A stretch of 64,000 bases of DNA from Chloroflexota bacterium (GTDB lineage: Bacteria > Chloroflexota > Anaerolineae > Anaerolineales > Villigracilaceae): the NCBI GenBank assembly GCA_016234535.1, contig JACRBH010000160.1:1-64000 (forward strand), given 5' to 3'. Under the pieces are notes generated by a model. That model saw only the letters and a list, made by a program, of their open reading frames with translations. It ran no database searches and was not told the origin of the DNA. Positions 41,407 through 50,353 of the stretch are shown here, in pieces. A program made the position numbers and the translations under genes. How positions within the stretch are numbered: position 1 is the first letter of the stretch; each line of letters starts with the position of its first letter.

Positions 41407-44400
41407 TTATTCCCAATGCTCCAACGCTTCGGTCCATTCGCCGATGCGGGCGCGGAGTTGTTCGCGGCGCAGTTCCACGAAGACTGCGATGCCCACGATC
41501 AACAAGCCAGTGCCGAGACCCACATACCAGATATTGATGATGCCCGCATTGACCAGCAGGATGACCTGCGCGATGAAATTCAGCGCGGTCGAAACTATGC
41601 CAGTAAAGAAGGGGATTTTTCTCTTTTGGATCGTTCCCCAACCAATGACCAGCAGCGACTCGATCATCAGAATCACAAAATACGGGAATCCATTTTCACC
41701 GTTCACAGATTGAATGAACGATGTGATCAACAAAATTCCCAGGCCCAGGATTTCGATGCCGATTGCATATCTGCTTTTATTTCTCTGCCATTCCAGATAC
41801 GCCAGTCCCATAAAATAAAGTCCGCCGGGGATGGCGTACCATTGCGGCTGGCTCACATCATTCATGTACATTGCCATTGCCCACGCAATTTCAAGCAGCG
41901 CCATGCCGAGATAGCCAAGCTGATAGCGTCGTCCGCGGTAGGCGATGGCGACGTACAACGCGCCCGCAAATGCCATCGACGCGGCGGTGGCGGTCATGTG
42001 GCTTATCACGAACGGCAGATTGATGACGACCGAAGCAGCCGTCAGCGTAACGGCTGAATAGGTGAGCGGAACCAGCCAAACGGTCAACGCTTTGATGCGC
42101 GTTGACAACGGTTCGAGTAATCTCGCGAGCAGGTAGAGTCCAAAGCCAATGCCGCCGTAAATCGCGACAGCATCCGTAAATACAATCCCAGACTGCTTCA
42201 TCCATGCGCCCATCGCCAGCAATCCGAACCCGACCACGCCGTACACCAGCACGCCTTCCGCCCACAGGAGCGAGAAGAGCGCGAGCAGCAGCGCATGTCC
42301 ACTGCCCAAAATGATGGTCGTGTCGTAGCCTTTGATCGCGACGGTTTGCCAGATGAACATTTCGAGGATGGCGAATGCAAAGAATGGCCTCGCCCAAACA
42401 TGACCAAACAGACGATTGATCAGACTGAATTGGAACGCGTCATTCTTTAAGCTCGAAGCTGGTTCGGTTATTCTGCGGCTGACTCCATACCCGAACAGAG
42501 CCGTCAGCCACGTCATCGCGAGGAATGGATAGGTTATGTAATGCGCAGGCCTGCCCGATGGATTGATCGTGAAATAAGCCAGCACGGTCATGTGCGTGGC
42601 GAATAGTCCCGCATAAATCCACGACGGCGCCTGGAACAAATATGCCGATGTGAGATAGATGACCGCCGCCGCGCCGAATGCCAGTGTGAGTGCAAGCGGC
42701 GAAACATACGAGAGCGAGATCATGCTTACGCTGAGCGAATATGCCAATAGATAAAATGGAACAGCAGGATGCGATAACCATTTGATGAGCACACCCCTGC
42801 CAAGCGGCGGCAGCGACTCTTTGTGGAAGATGAATTTTCCAAACCCGATGTATAAAATAATTAATGGCAGCCAGGCGAGTCCGTACCAGCGCGTCTCAAG
42901 CGGAGTTAACGTGACCGCCAGGAAGTATGGGACAGTCGCCAGCCAGGAGGCGGGGTAAATGAACAGCGGTTCACGGAAGCGCCAGCCTGCAATTGCATAG
43001 AAGACCACACCCGCAGAATAGATTTGCAGCGCCAGCATTTTGTCTGAACTTGAAACTGCCAACGCGACTGCGCTCAATATAAACCCAGGCGCATAGAACG
43101 GCGCGGCGAATGGATGGATTTCGTTTTCAGATTTTTTATTTTGGTCGAAGATTTGTCCGATGGCAAAGTAAAGATACGCCAGCCCAATGAAGATCCACGC
43201 GGCCCAATTGTTTTGCAAATGATCGGTATGATGCAAAATGAGCAGGGCAATGATGGGAGTCAATACGGTGGAGAGATACAGCCAAAAAGTCTGCTGGAAG
43301 ATATAGGCTGAGACGGCGTAGACAATGGTGTTGAGTACAAGCACGTAAATTGCCAGCCGTTCATCTCCGAAGGAAATCATCGCGCCGATGGCGGTGAGAG
43401 CGTAGCCCGCGCTGTACAGCGGCCAGGTGGGGACGGTGTACAGAGAACGCGATTTCGTGTTGCGGACGGCGAGTCCAATGGCGATGAATAGCGGCGCGGA
43501 CACTGCCAGTAACGCGCCGCGTATTGACAGCTCAAGTTCGAGATGCGTTAGGATTTGCGCGAGGAGAAAGGGCGCTGCATACGATGCAAAGAACAGGAAA
43601 ATTGTTGATGCAACCTGTTGAGACACGTTCGCTTTTTTCCAGAAGCGGTGAATGAAATCTTCGAAGGAGTGATGCCTGCCAAAGTGGACGAGCAGGTAGG
43701 AAATAACAGCAAGAATGATCGTTCCTGACAAAACATAAATGTTCGTGAGGCGATCCAGCGCGGAGAAGGTCAGCGCAAAGAGCGCGAGAACATATCCCGC
43801 GAGATACGGTCCCTGCGAATAGCGGACTTTGTTTTTATCCAGAGCGTATCCGATAAGCAATAAAACAGCCGCCAGTCCCAGCCACGGCAGGGCGAATTTG
43901 AACGTGGCAAGCGCTGGGTTATAGGTAATCCATGCCAATGTGTAGGGGAAGAAACTCAGCCAGCTTGCAATATGCGCGAACCTGCGCTGACTTAATCTCC
44001 ACGACGAAGCTGCGTAGAAAATCACAGCGAGTGTTTGCAAAACGATGAAGGCGAAAAGGCTGGTCTTGTCTTCAGTGAGGAGGAAATCGCCTGTGAGATG
44101 CGTCACTGTGAAGGGCGCACTGATGAGCAAGGCAACTGCCGTATAAAATTGTGACGAGGTGTGGAGCGGAACTGTATAGGCGTGGTCAATTTTCTCGAAC
44201 CACAGAGCAAGCCCGAGGTAGGCGAGAGGCGGAACGACCAGTCCCAGCCAGGCAAAGTCCGCTTGAACGTTGATTTGTCGCAAGAGCAGAATCAGCCAGA
44301 TCGGGAATATCCACTCTGCCAGCCATTGGAAGGCGTTGTATGCTGAAGTCTGTATAAATCCTTTCGATTTTCCAAAGACCATTTGATTGAGTTCAATCCA

Positions 44401-47400
44401 CGTTTGATGCCTGCCAAAATGAACCAACGCGGCTGACCCGATGAGAGCGCCGAGCCATAAGCCGAGTGACCAGACGAGCACCGCGCGGTCAATCGCTGAC
44501 CATAAGACGGCCCAGGTCATCAGCGCGTATGCGCCGAGGTATGGCCCATACGCGTAGCGGATTTTTGCGCGGTCGGTGAATATCCCTGCCAATAAATGAA
44601 TTGCGCCGAGGCCTGTCCATATGAGAGCATATTGCGGCGTGGTGAGCGACTGGTTGAAAATGCCTTTGCCATAGCCGACGAAGAATAAAGTGACGGGCAG
44701 GAAGGCAAGGAAAGGTTCGAGGAAAAGAGTCCAGGCTTGTTTATAAAGCCTGGCTGATACGATCAATAGCGCAACCAATAAACTCTGCGCAAGAATCGGA
44801 GATTGGTAATTGGTAAGTGGTGTTCCAGAAAATGCCTTGAAGGTGGGAGAGAGACTTAAGGCGAAACCGATTAAGGCTAATGTTATTGTTCCAGCGATGA
44901 GCGGCCAGCGGAAATTCTCAAACCAGTAGCGTTCGATCTTTTGCGCGCCAGCTTTCAACGCTTGTTCCGCAAACATGTAGACGAAAGCGAATCCCGCCCA
45001 GGCGAGCGTGTGATACACAGGCGCTAATTTGAACAAGGTCAGGCTTTGCCCGAAGGCGATGGCGAAGGTCAACGCGGATGCCCATGCCCAGCCGAATGCA
45101 AATTTATTTTCCTTGAAATAGGAAGTGCTGTATGTGAAGAGCGCGGCCGCGAGCAATGGAATTGCCGCGCCGACCCAGGGTGTGAAAGTGGCGGATGCGC
45201 GCCCGATGAGGGAAGCAGCTACGGCGTAAACTGTAAATGAATATCCGACAAAAAATACGGGAAGCGGATGAAGTCTTTCGCGGCTCTTTTCGAACTTGTT
45301 GAGATAGATTGCGATTGGAACATAAACTATGCTGGAAAGAAGAGCGTAAGCCAATCCCTGTGCGTATGGGGATACCTCAAAAATTTCCAGCGATATTTGG
45401 AACGGCAGGATGAATAACAGGCTTGCAATGGCAGTCTCGAGAACACGGTTATAAAGGTATGCCAGTACGCTTGATGAAATGACGGTGATAAGTAAAGAAG
45501 TGAGAAATGCGTAACGATTGGCGGATGCGAGTGGAATGGCGATCAGGCAAAGCAGATAAACGAAAACATGGAATGGGAATCGATATTCCTTTGCGCGCTT
45601 GAATAAAACCTGACCCGCTCCGAGATAAGCCAGCACGAAACCTGCAAGCGCGGCTCCGAACCATTCACGGGGGAGTTCCGTCCCAGACCACAAGATAGAT
45701 GCGAAGATCGGTAACAAGAGTCCGATGGGCCAGAGGAAGAGGGCTTTACCTGCGCCTAAAGGTAACAAGTTGGATATGGTCGAAAGCGTTGGATGTTTCC
45801 CGCTGTCTTGCAGGATGAAGGTCGCCAGATAGCCTGAGATGCAAATTGCCAGTGATACGAGAGCAGATGTGTTTACCCAGGCTTCAGCAGCCAGATAGTC
45901 AATGTATATGAAGAATAATGCAAACGGAATCAAAACGTGCGCCCATGCGTAAATCCATCGGGCATGATGCTCGGCTTTTCGCAAGAACGCTGCAAGTGCA
46001 ACGTAAACCAGCGCAAGCGATCCCCACGCAGCGGTCAGCCATGTGATCTGTTGGGAGATTTCAGCGTTATGGAGAATTTTGGTAACGGCAAATGTGAACG
46101 GCGCAAGGAAGAGTCCCGATGCGAGCAGGGTGTAACGTGAGTGATGAAAAAGGTAGGCGCAAATTGCCAGGTCGAGTGACGCAATCGTAAGCGCAATAAT
46201 ACCCGGCCAAATTTGAGGACTGAACGCAACATAGAATCCGTCAATCGCCGCGAGGCCGATCATGAGAAATCCCGTTGTATCGAGCGCCCTGACGTAGCTG
46301 CGGATGATGGGGGTTTCGATCTTTGCCTGCTTTGCGAATTGGCCGATGAGAATGTACACAAGCGCAAGCACTGCGCCGACTGTCCCATACCAGTTCGGTG
46401 AGACTTCGAATGCCCGCAGCCCAAATAGAACCATCCCAACAGATGCGGCCAATGCGCTGTAGGCAAAAACGATGCTTGGAAACTTCCACGCGAAGACACT
46501 GTACGCAATGGTCGCCAGCAGGAAGGCGGCCATCGTTGGCGCGTCGGCTTTTGAATACAGGATGAAGACAATGCTGGCTGGGATTAATATCTGCGAAAGG
46601 TAACGCGATGCCCGCCCGAAGTCACTGCCTGACTGTGAGCGGCGTGCGGCGACAGCGGCCATGATCGCCGCTGAGGCAGTGACCGAAACCACGCTCCATT
46701 CGATTGGGGCTTTCACCACGCGAGTCGCTGCAAAGAAGATGGCCGAACCTGCGATCAATGTCAGATAATCGAAAAACTCGCCTTGTATTTTCCAGGATGT
46801 GAAGGCATATAAGATTGTACAAAAAACAGCCACGCCCAGCCAATAGATGGGACCGTTGACCTGTTGCGCGAGTCCGCCAAGCTGATAGATGGCGGCGAAA
46901 TCCACAGCCACGAGGACTGCGCCGATGCCGGTTAGCACCGTCCCAGCTTGTGTGAGTTTGACGCGCGTTCGCAATATCCAGCCGCCAGCATAGAATATCA
47001 AAGGGACCGATGCGATAAAAAGTAATTGCAGGATTGGGTTGAATGCGCTCCAGAATCGAATGACCAGTACCGTCGCTGAAATGACGATCATGAACGCGCC
47101 CAAATACAGCAGCGCGCGCAGGAGCGCTCCTGATGAAGCGGCCTCGCCTATTCGCTGGCGGACTTTCTTCCAGTCCACGGGGGGCTGTTTGGGTTTGGGC
47201 GCTGGCGCAGGTGCAGGCTTCGCGGCCACAGGGGCAGGTTGTGCTTGAACAGGTTGTGACGTTGTGACCAGTACCGGCGGGGATGCCTTCAATGGCACCG
47301 GCGCTGATACTGCCTTCGGAGCAGGAGCAGGCTTGGGCGCGGGAGGAGGCGTGAGGTCAAAGTCATAGCGGCGGCGAAGCACATCCGCATGATGTTTTTC

Positions 47401-48489
47401 CAGCAGGCCAAGTTTTTCCCAATCCGCAATTTCCTGAATTAGCAGATGACGATTGCCGCGGTCTATCTTGTTGATGCGGCTGCGAATGAAGCGTTGAGAT
47501 GCGAGATCGAGTGCGGCGAGCGCCTCTTTGCGGATGTCATCCTTTTTATCGTGGAGTGATATTTTTTCCAGTTGTGAGCGGATCGCTTCACTGCTATATT
47601 TTATGTTTTGCAGCTCCCTGATCGCGCTCAGACGTTTTCCAGGAAATTCGCTTTTCAGGCCTTCAAGAATGGCTTGCAGAACATCATGTGGTTCATTAGA
47701 TTTGAATTGAATCGCTTCGGTTTGTTTTGGCTCACTATCACTGGATTCAATGATCACGATTTCCTGCGGCATATCCTTGTTCTTCAACTTGTCGAATGCC
47801 ACCCGCGCATCCAGGCGAATGTCCATGTTTTTATCATTGTCTGCAAGTTTCTCAAGCTCGTTGAGGATGGCTTCGTTGCTGTCCTTGATGAGGTTGAGTC
47901 TCATAATTGCTTTTAGACAGACTACATCATCGTCGCTTTGAAGTTCCATAAGGATTTCTTCAAGGATTTCTTCGCGGCTGCGAGGGTCGTTTTCAGGCAT
48001 GGCGGACTCCATGTGTGTGAAGGGTTGAGCAGGATGTGATTTGCCGATGGGGATCCCCAACTCTTTGTCAATTTCCCTATAGCCATTATATGAATTTGCA
48101 ATCCAAAGACCAACAAGGATCGGAATAACCCATAAGGATAATTCTTCCATATCAGTAATGAGGCCCAACATTACCATCAAGAATACGAGCGCGGTGCGGA
48201 TGACGGCATATTTAAACGCCTGTCTTCCGTGTTTGCGGATGAATTCGCTATTCTTATTTTTTATATATTGGAGAAGAATTAAGTGCCAGAGCGAAGAGCC
48301 AAAGATGCCGAAGATTGCCCCGGATAAAAACTCGTACCTGTAACCGCCGCAAAGACGGTCATAAATGGAGCAAGGCAGGGCCGCTCCAAACTGCCAAAGA
48401 TAGATCAGGGTGGGAATCGTAAGCAATGGGGAGGCACGCAGCCAGTGATATGCGCCTCTCGCGGATTGTCGGTCCGTTCCACTTGACAT
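41407..48489 (-). CDS. Giant polytopic membrane protein with HEAT-like repeats (2360 residues)
   Basis: Layout from the start: about four membrane helices (residues 1-130); a charged cytosolic part with HEAT-like repeats (about 155-365; LQSDDDVVCLKAIMRLNLIK, FPGKRLSAIRELQNIKYSSE); a Pro/Ala/Lys linker (about 380-460); then some 1850 residues of almost continuous membrane helices, perhaps 55-60, resembling DUF2157-type proteins. Internal repeats are plain: LVHFGRH occurs twice, and a unit of P-x-Y-x-x-G/A-Y-x-L followed by an acidic residue and A-Y/W-x-F recurs at least five times. Function unknown; the scale suggests a scaffold, transporter or lipid-handling role. ATG 48489 has GGAGG five bases upstream; the longer frame from 48561 is rejected. 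Confidence 0.78.
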   Translation of the reverse strand: MSSGTDRQSARGAYHWLRASPLLTIPTLIYLWQFGAALPCSIYDRLCGGYRYEFLSGAIFGIFGSSLWHLILLQYIKNKNSEFIRKHGRQAFKYAVIRTALVFLMVMLGLITDMEELSLWVIPILVGLWIANSYNGYREIDKELGIPIGKSHPAQPFTHMESAMPENDPRSREEILEEILMELQSDDDVVCLKAIMRLNLIKDSNEAILNELEKLADNDKNMDIRLDARVAFDKLKNKDMPQEIVIIESSDSEPKQTEAIQFKSNEPHDVLQAILEGLKSEFPGKRLSAIRELQNIKYSSEAIRSQLEKISLHDKKDDIRKEALAALDLASQRFIRSRINKIDRGNRHLLIQEIADWEKLGLLEKHHADVLRRRYDFDLTPPPAPKPAPAPKAVSAPVPLKASPPVLVTTSQPVQAQPAPVAAKPAPAPAPKPKQPPVDWKKVRQRIGEAASSGALLRALLYLGAFMIVISATVLVIRFWSAFNPILQLLFIASVPLIFYAGGWILRTRVKLTQAGTVLTGIGAVLVAVDFAAIYQLGGLAQQVNGPIYWLGVAVFCTILYAFTSWKIQGEFFDYLTLIAGSAIFFAATRVVKAPIEWSVVSVTASAAIMAAVAARRSQSGSDFGRASRYLSQILIPASIVFILYSKADAPTMAAFLLATIAYSVFAWKFPSIVFAYSALAASVGMVLFGLRAFEVSPNWYGTVGAVLALVYILIGQFAKQAKIETPIIRSYVRALDTTGFLMIGLAAIDGFYVAFSPQIWPGIIALTIASLDLAICAYLFHHSRYTLLASGLFLAPFTFAVTKILHNAEISQQITWLTAAWGSLALVYVALAAFLRKAEHHARWIYAWAHVLIPFALFFIYIDYLAAEAWVNTSALVSLAICISGYLATFILQDSGKHPTLSTISNLLPLGAGKALFLWPIGLLLPIFASILWSGTELPREWFGAALAGFVLAYLGAGQVLFKRAKEYRFPFHVFVYLLCLIAIPLASANRYAFLTSLLITVISSSVLAYLYNRVLETAIASLLFILPFQISLEIFEVSPYAQGLAYALLSSIVYVPIAIYLNKFEKSRERLHPLPVFFVGYSFTVYAVAASLIGRASATFTPWVGAAIPLLAAALFTYSTSYFKENKFAFGWAWASALTFAIAFGQSLTLFKLAPVYHTLAWAGFAFVYMFAEQALKAGAQKIERYWFENFRWPLIAGTITLALIGFALSLSPTFKAFSGTPLTNYQSPILAQSLLVALLIVSARLYKQAWTLFLEPFLAFLPVTLFFVGYGKGIFNQSLTTPQYALIWTGLGAIHLLAGIFTDRAKIRYAYGPYLGAYALMTWAVLWSAIDRAVLVWSLGLWLGALIGSAALVHFGRHQTWIELNQMVFGKSKGFIQTSAYNAFQWLAEWIFPIWLILLLRQINVQADFAWLGLVVPPLAYLGLALWFEKIDHAYTVPLHTSSQFYTAVALLISAPFTVTHLTGDFLLTEDKTSLFAFIVLQTLAVIFYAASSWRLSQRRFAHIASWLSFFPYTLAWITYNPALATFKFALPWLGLAAVLLLIGYALDKNKVRYSQGPYLAGYVLALFALTFSALDRLTNIYVLSGTIILAVISYLLVHFGRHHSFEDFIHRFWKKANVSQQVASTIFLFFASYAAPFLLAQILTHLELELSIRGALLAVSAPLFIAIGLAVRNTKSRSLYTVPTWPLYSAGYALTAIGAMISFGDERLAIYVLVLNTIVYAVSAYIFQQTFWLYLSTVLTPIIALLILHHTDHLQNNWAAWIFIGLAYLYFAIGQIFDQNKKSENEIHPFAAPFYAPGFILSAVALAVSSSDKMLALQIYSAGVVFYAIAGWRFREPLFIYPASWLATVPYFLAVTLTPLETRWYGLAWLPLIILYIGFGKFIFHKESLPPLGRGVLIKWLSHPAVPFYLLAYSLSVSMISLSYVSPLALTLAFGAAAVIYLTSAYLFQAPSWIYAGLFATHMTVLAYFTINPSGRPAHYITYPFLAMTWLTALFGYGVSRRITEPASSLKNDAFQFSLINRLFGHVWARPFFAFAILEMFIWQTVAIKGYDTTIILGSGHALLLALFSLLWAEGVLVYGVVGFGLLAMGAWMKQSGIVFTDAVAIYGGIGFGLYLLARLLEPLSTRIKALTVWLVPLTYSAVTLTAASVVINLPFVISHMTATAASMAFAGALYVAIAYRGRRYQLGYLGMALLEIAWAMAMYMNDVSQPQWYAIPGGLYFMGLAYLEWQRNKSRYAIGIEILGLGILLITSFIQSVNGENGFPYFVILMIESLLVIGWGTIQKRKIPFFTGIVSTALNFIAQVILLVNAGIINIWYVGLGTGLLIVGIAVFVELRREQLRARIGEWTEALEHWE

Positions 48490-48632
48490 GGCAGCCTCCT
48501 GTTTATATAACCCTGAAACAATTTGGGCGGTTCGGTGTCGTGAGTATATATTACAATGCATGGCTTCCGATTAACTGCCAAAACCGCCAATCTTTTCATT
48601 TAAAATTCGGTTTGCCTGGAGCTTTTGGAAAT

Positions 48633-48675
48633 ATAAAAGGCCCTGGAAAACAATTGAATTTCCAAGGCCTTTTAT
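48633..48675 (-). terminator. Terminator of the beta-oxidation operon
   Basis: 17-bp stem with one mismatch (ataaaaggccctggaaa and its partner) and a nine-base loop, 27 bases past the SCP2 stop on the minus strand; the minus-strand RNA ends in CCUUUUAU. Confidence 0.75.
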
Positions 48676-48701
48676 TGCTGAAAAGGAACGGTATGAAATT
48701 A

Positions 48702-49028
48702 TTATTTGATCTTGAACATCTGGGTAAGTTTCATTGCAAGATTCAAGTCGCCGGCGAGTTTCAACTTGCCCTGCATGAAGGCTTGCATCCCGTCAATTTC
48801 ACCCGTGAAAATTTTGACATAATCGCCGGAGTCGGCGGTGAGAGTCATCTTGGGGGTGGCGAAAGTTCCCTTTTCAACAGCGACCTTTCCATCCTTGATG
48901 GTCGCGTACCATTCACCGGGTTCTTCGCCTGTGAATTTGAATTGGATGGTGGCATCGAGTCCAGCCGCTTTTTCGGGGATGAATGCGCCGGGCATTTTGG
49001 ACATGAGATCTGAAATTGTGAGTGGCAT
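48702..49028 (-). CDS. SCP2 sterol-carrier-domain protein
   Basis: A 108-residue stand-alone SCP2 domain: IPEKAAGLDATIQFKFTGEE, GEWYATIKDGKVAVEKG, ATPKMTLTADSGDYVKIFTG and MQAFMQGKLKLAGDLNLAMKL follow the strands and lipid-pocket helices of the family in order. Such proteins bind acyl-CoA or other lipids and often accompany thiolases. It is the last gene of the beta-oxidation operon, 65 bases after the thiolase, and probably carries its acyl substrates. Confidence 0.92.
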   Translation of the reverse strand: MPLTISDLMSKMPGAFIPEKAAGLDATIQFKFTGEEPGEWYATIKDGKVAVEKGTFATPKMTLTADSGDYVKIFTGEIDGMQAFMQGKLKLAGDLNLAMKLTQMFKIK

Positions 49029-49052
49029 GATTTAATTTCTCCTTTTAATTTT

Positions 49053-49086
49053 AGACCCGACAGGTTTTTTTAAACCTGTCGGGTCT
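49053..49086. repeat. Hairpin repeat between thiolase and SCP2 genes
   Basis: Perfect 15-bp arms agacccgacaggttt and aaacctgtcgggtct with a TTTT loop. It lies inside the operon and lacks a minus-strand T-run, so it is more likely an mRNA-stability or attenuation element than a full terminator. Confidence 0.75.
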
Positions 49087-49093
49087 TATTTAG

Positions 49094-50275
49094 TTATTGT
49101 AGATTTTCAAAGATCGCGGCCGCGCCCATTCCGCCGCCGATACACATGGTCACCATGCCATACTTGGATTTGCGGCGGCCCATTTCATAGATGAGCTGCG
49201 TAGTCAGTTTGGAGCCTGTGCATCCAAGCGGATGACCAAGCGCAATCGCGCCGCCATTGACATTGACCTTGTTCTCGTCAATCTCAAGCGTACGCATGAC
49301 GGCCAACCCCTGTGCGGCGAAGGCTTCGTTCAATTCTATCAGGTCAATATCGTTTAGGGATAATCCTGCTATCTTCAAAGCCTTGGGGATGGCCGCAATC
49401 GGACCAACACCCATCAACTCCGGCGGGACTCCGCCTACAGCGAAAGAGACGAATCTGGCAAGAGGAGTCAGCCCCAACTGCGCGGCTCGCTCCGCAGACA
49501 TGACCATTACAACCGATGCGCCGTCAGACATTTGTGAAGCGTTACCCGCCGTGACTGTTCCGCCTTCCTTGAAAGCTGGCTTCAATTTGGCAAGCGCCTC
49601 CATCGTCGTATCTGCGCGCGGACCTTCATCCCGCTTCACTGTGAAGGTTTTCTTCACCTGTTTTTCATTGGCATCGAGTTTCGTCAATTCTACATCGATC
49701 GAAACCAGTTCCGGATCAAAGAGACCGGAGTTCACAGCCCTGGCAGCCTTCTGGTGACTCTTGAATGAAAACGCATCCTGATCCTCGCGGCTGATTCCGT
49801 ATTTGACGGAAACATTCTCGGCGGTGAGTCCCATGTTCGTGTAATAATGCGGCAGGTCTTGCGCGAAATGCGGATTGGGCGAAAACTTGTAGCCCATCAT
49901 CGGCACCATGCTCATGGATTCAACTCCGCCCGCAATGCCAATTTCAATGTCACCGGATTTAATGGCATGAGCCACATGCGCAATGGACTGCACGCCTGAT
50001 GAGCAATATCGGTTAATCGTCTCTGCGGGGACGGTATCCGGCAAGCCTGCGCGTAACGCGATCATGCGCGCGATGTTCATGCCCTGCTCTCCCTCAGGGA
50101 AGGCACAGCCGAAGACCACATCTTCGATCTCGGCGGGGTCAAGATTCGGCGTCCGCTTGAGCAATTCATTTATGGCAGTAGCAGCCATTTCGTCGGGACG
50201 GACTGCGGCTAGTCCTCCGCGTTTTGCTTTACCTACGGGTGTTCGTACTGCGGAAACAATAACGGCATCTTTCAT
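49094..50275 (-). CDS. Acetyl-CoA acyltransferase (thiolase)
   Basis: A 393-residue degradative-type thiolase. C91 in NRYCSSGVQS forms the acyl-enzyme, GHPLGCTGSK holds the active-site histidine and MCIGGGMGAA the second cysteine. It splits 3-oxoacyl-CoA into acetyl-CoA and a shortened acyl-CoA, the last step of beta-oxidation. It lies 78 bases after the FadN-like gene, the usual fadN-fadA order, with a palindrome of the 'GTTTAC' family in the junction (50295-50342). Confidence 0.95.
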   Translation of the reverse strand: MKDAVIVSAVRTPVGKAKRGGLAAVRPDEMAATAINELLKRTPNLDPAEIEDVVFGCAFPEGEQGMNIARMIALRAGLPDTVPAETINRYCSSGVQSIAHVAHAIKSGDIEIGIAGGVESMSMVPMMGYKFSPNPHFAQDLPHYYTNMGLTAENVSVKYGISREDQDAFSFKSHQKAARAVNSGLFDPELVSIDVELTKLDANEKQVKKTFTVKRDEGPRADTTMEALAKLKPAFKEGGTVTAGNASQMSDGASVVMVMSAERAAQLGLTPLARFVSFAVGGVPPELMGVGPIAAIPKALKIAGLSLNDIDLIELNEAFAAQGLAVMRTLEIDENKVNVNGGAIALGHPLGCTGSKLTTQLIYEMGRRKSKYGMVTMCIGGGMGAAAIFENLQ

Positions 50276-50294
50276 GTTATCTCCTTTGTATACC

Positions 50295-50342
50295 TGTCTA
50301 CTTGTTTACATGTATACAAGTACACACGTAAACAAGTAGACA
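50295..50342. repeat. Palindromic 'AAGTACAC/GTTTAC' repeat, copy 2
   Basis: Perfect 15-bp arms tgtctacttgtttac (50295-50309) and gtaaacaagtagaca (50328-50342), between the thiolase and the FadN-like gene. Related to 484-551 and 52788-52864. Confidence 0.8.
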
Positions 50343-50353
50343 AGAGACAATTC

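Noticed and set aside
41326-48343. Many plus-strand ORFs opposite the giant membrane protein
   Set aside because: All are shadows: no ribosome sites, no family similarity, and they lie fully inside one long minus-strand frame.
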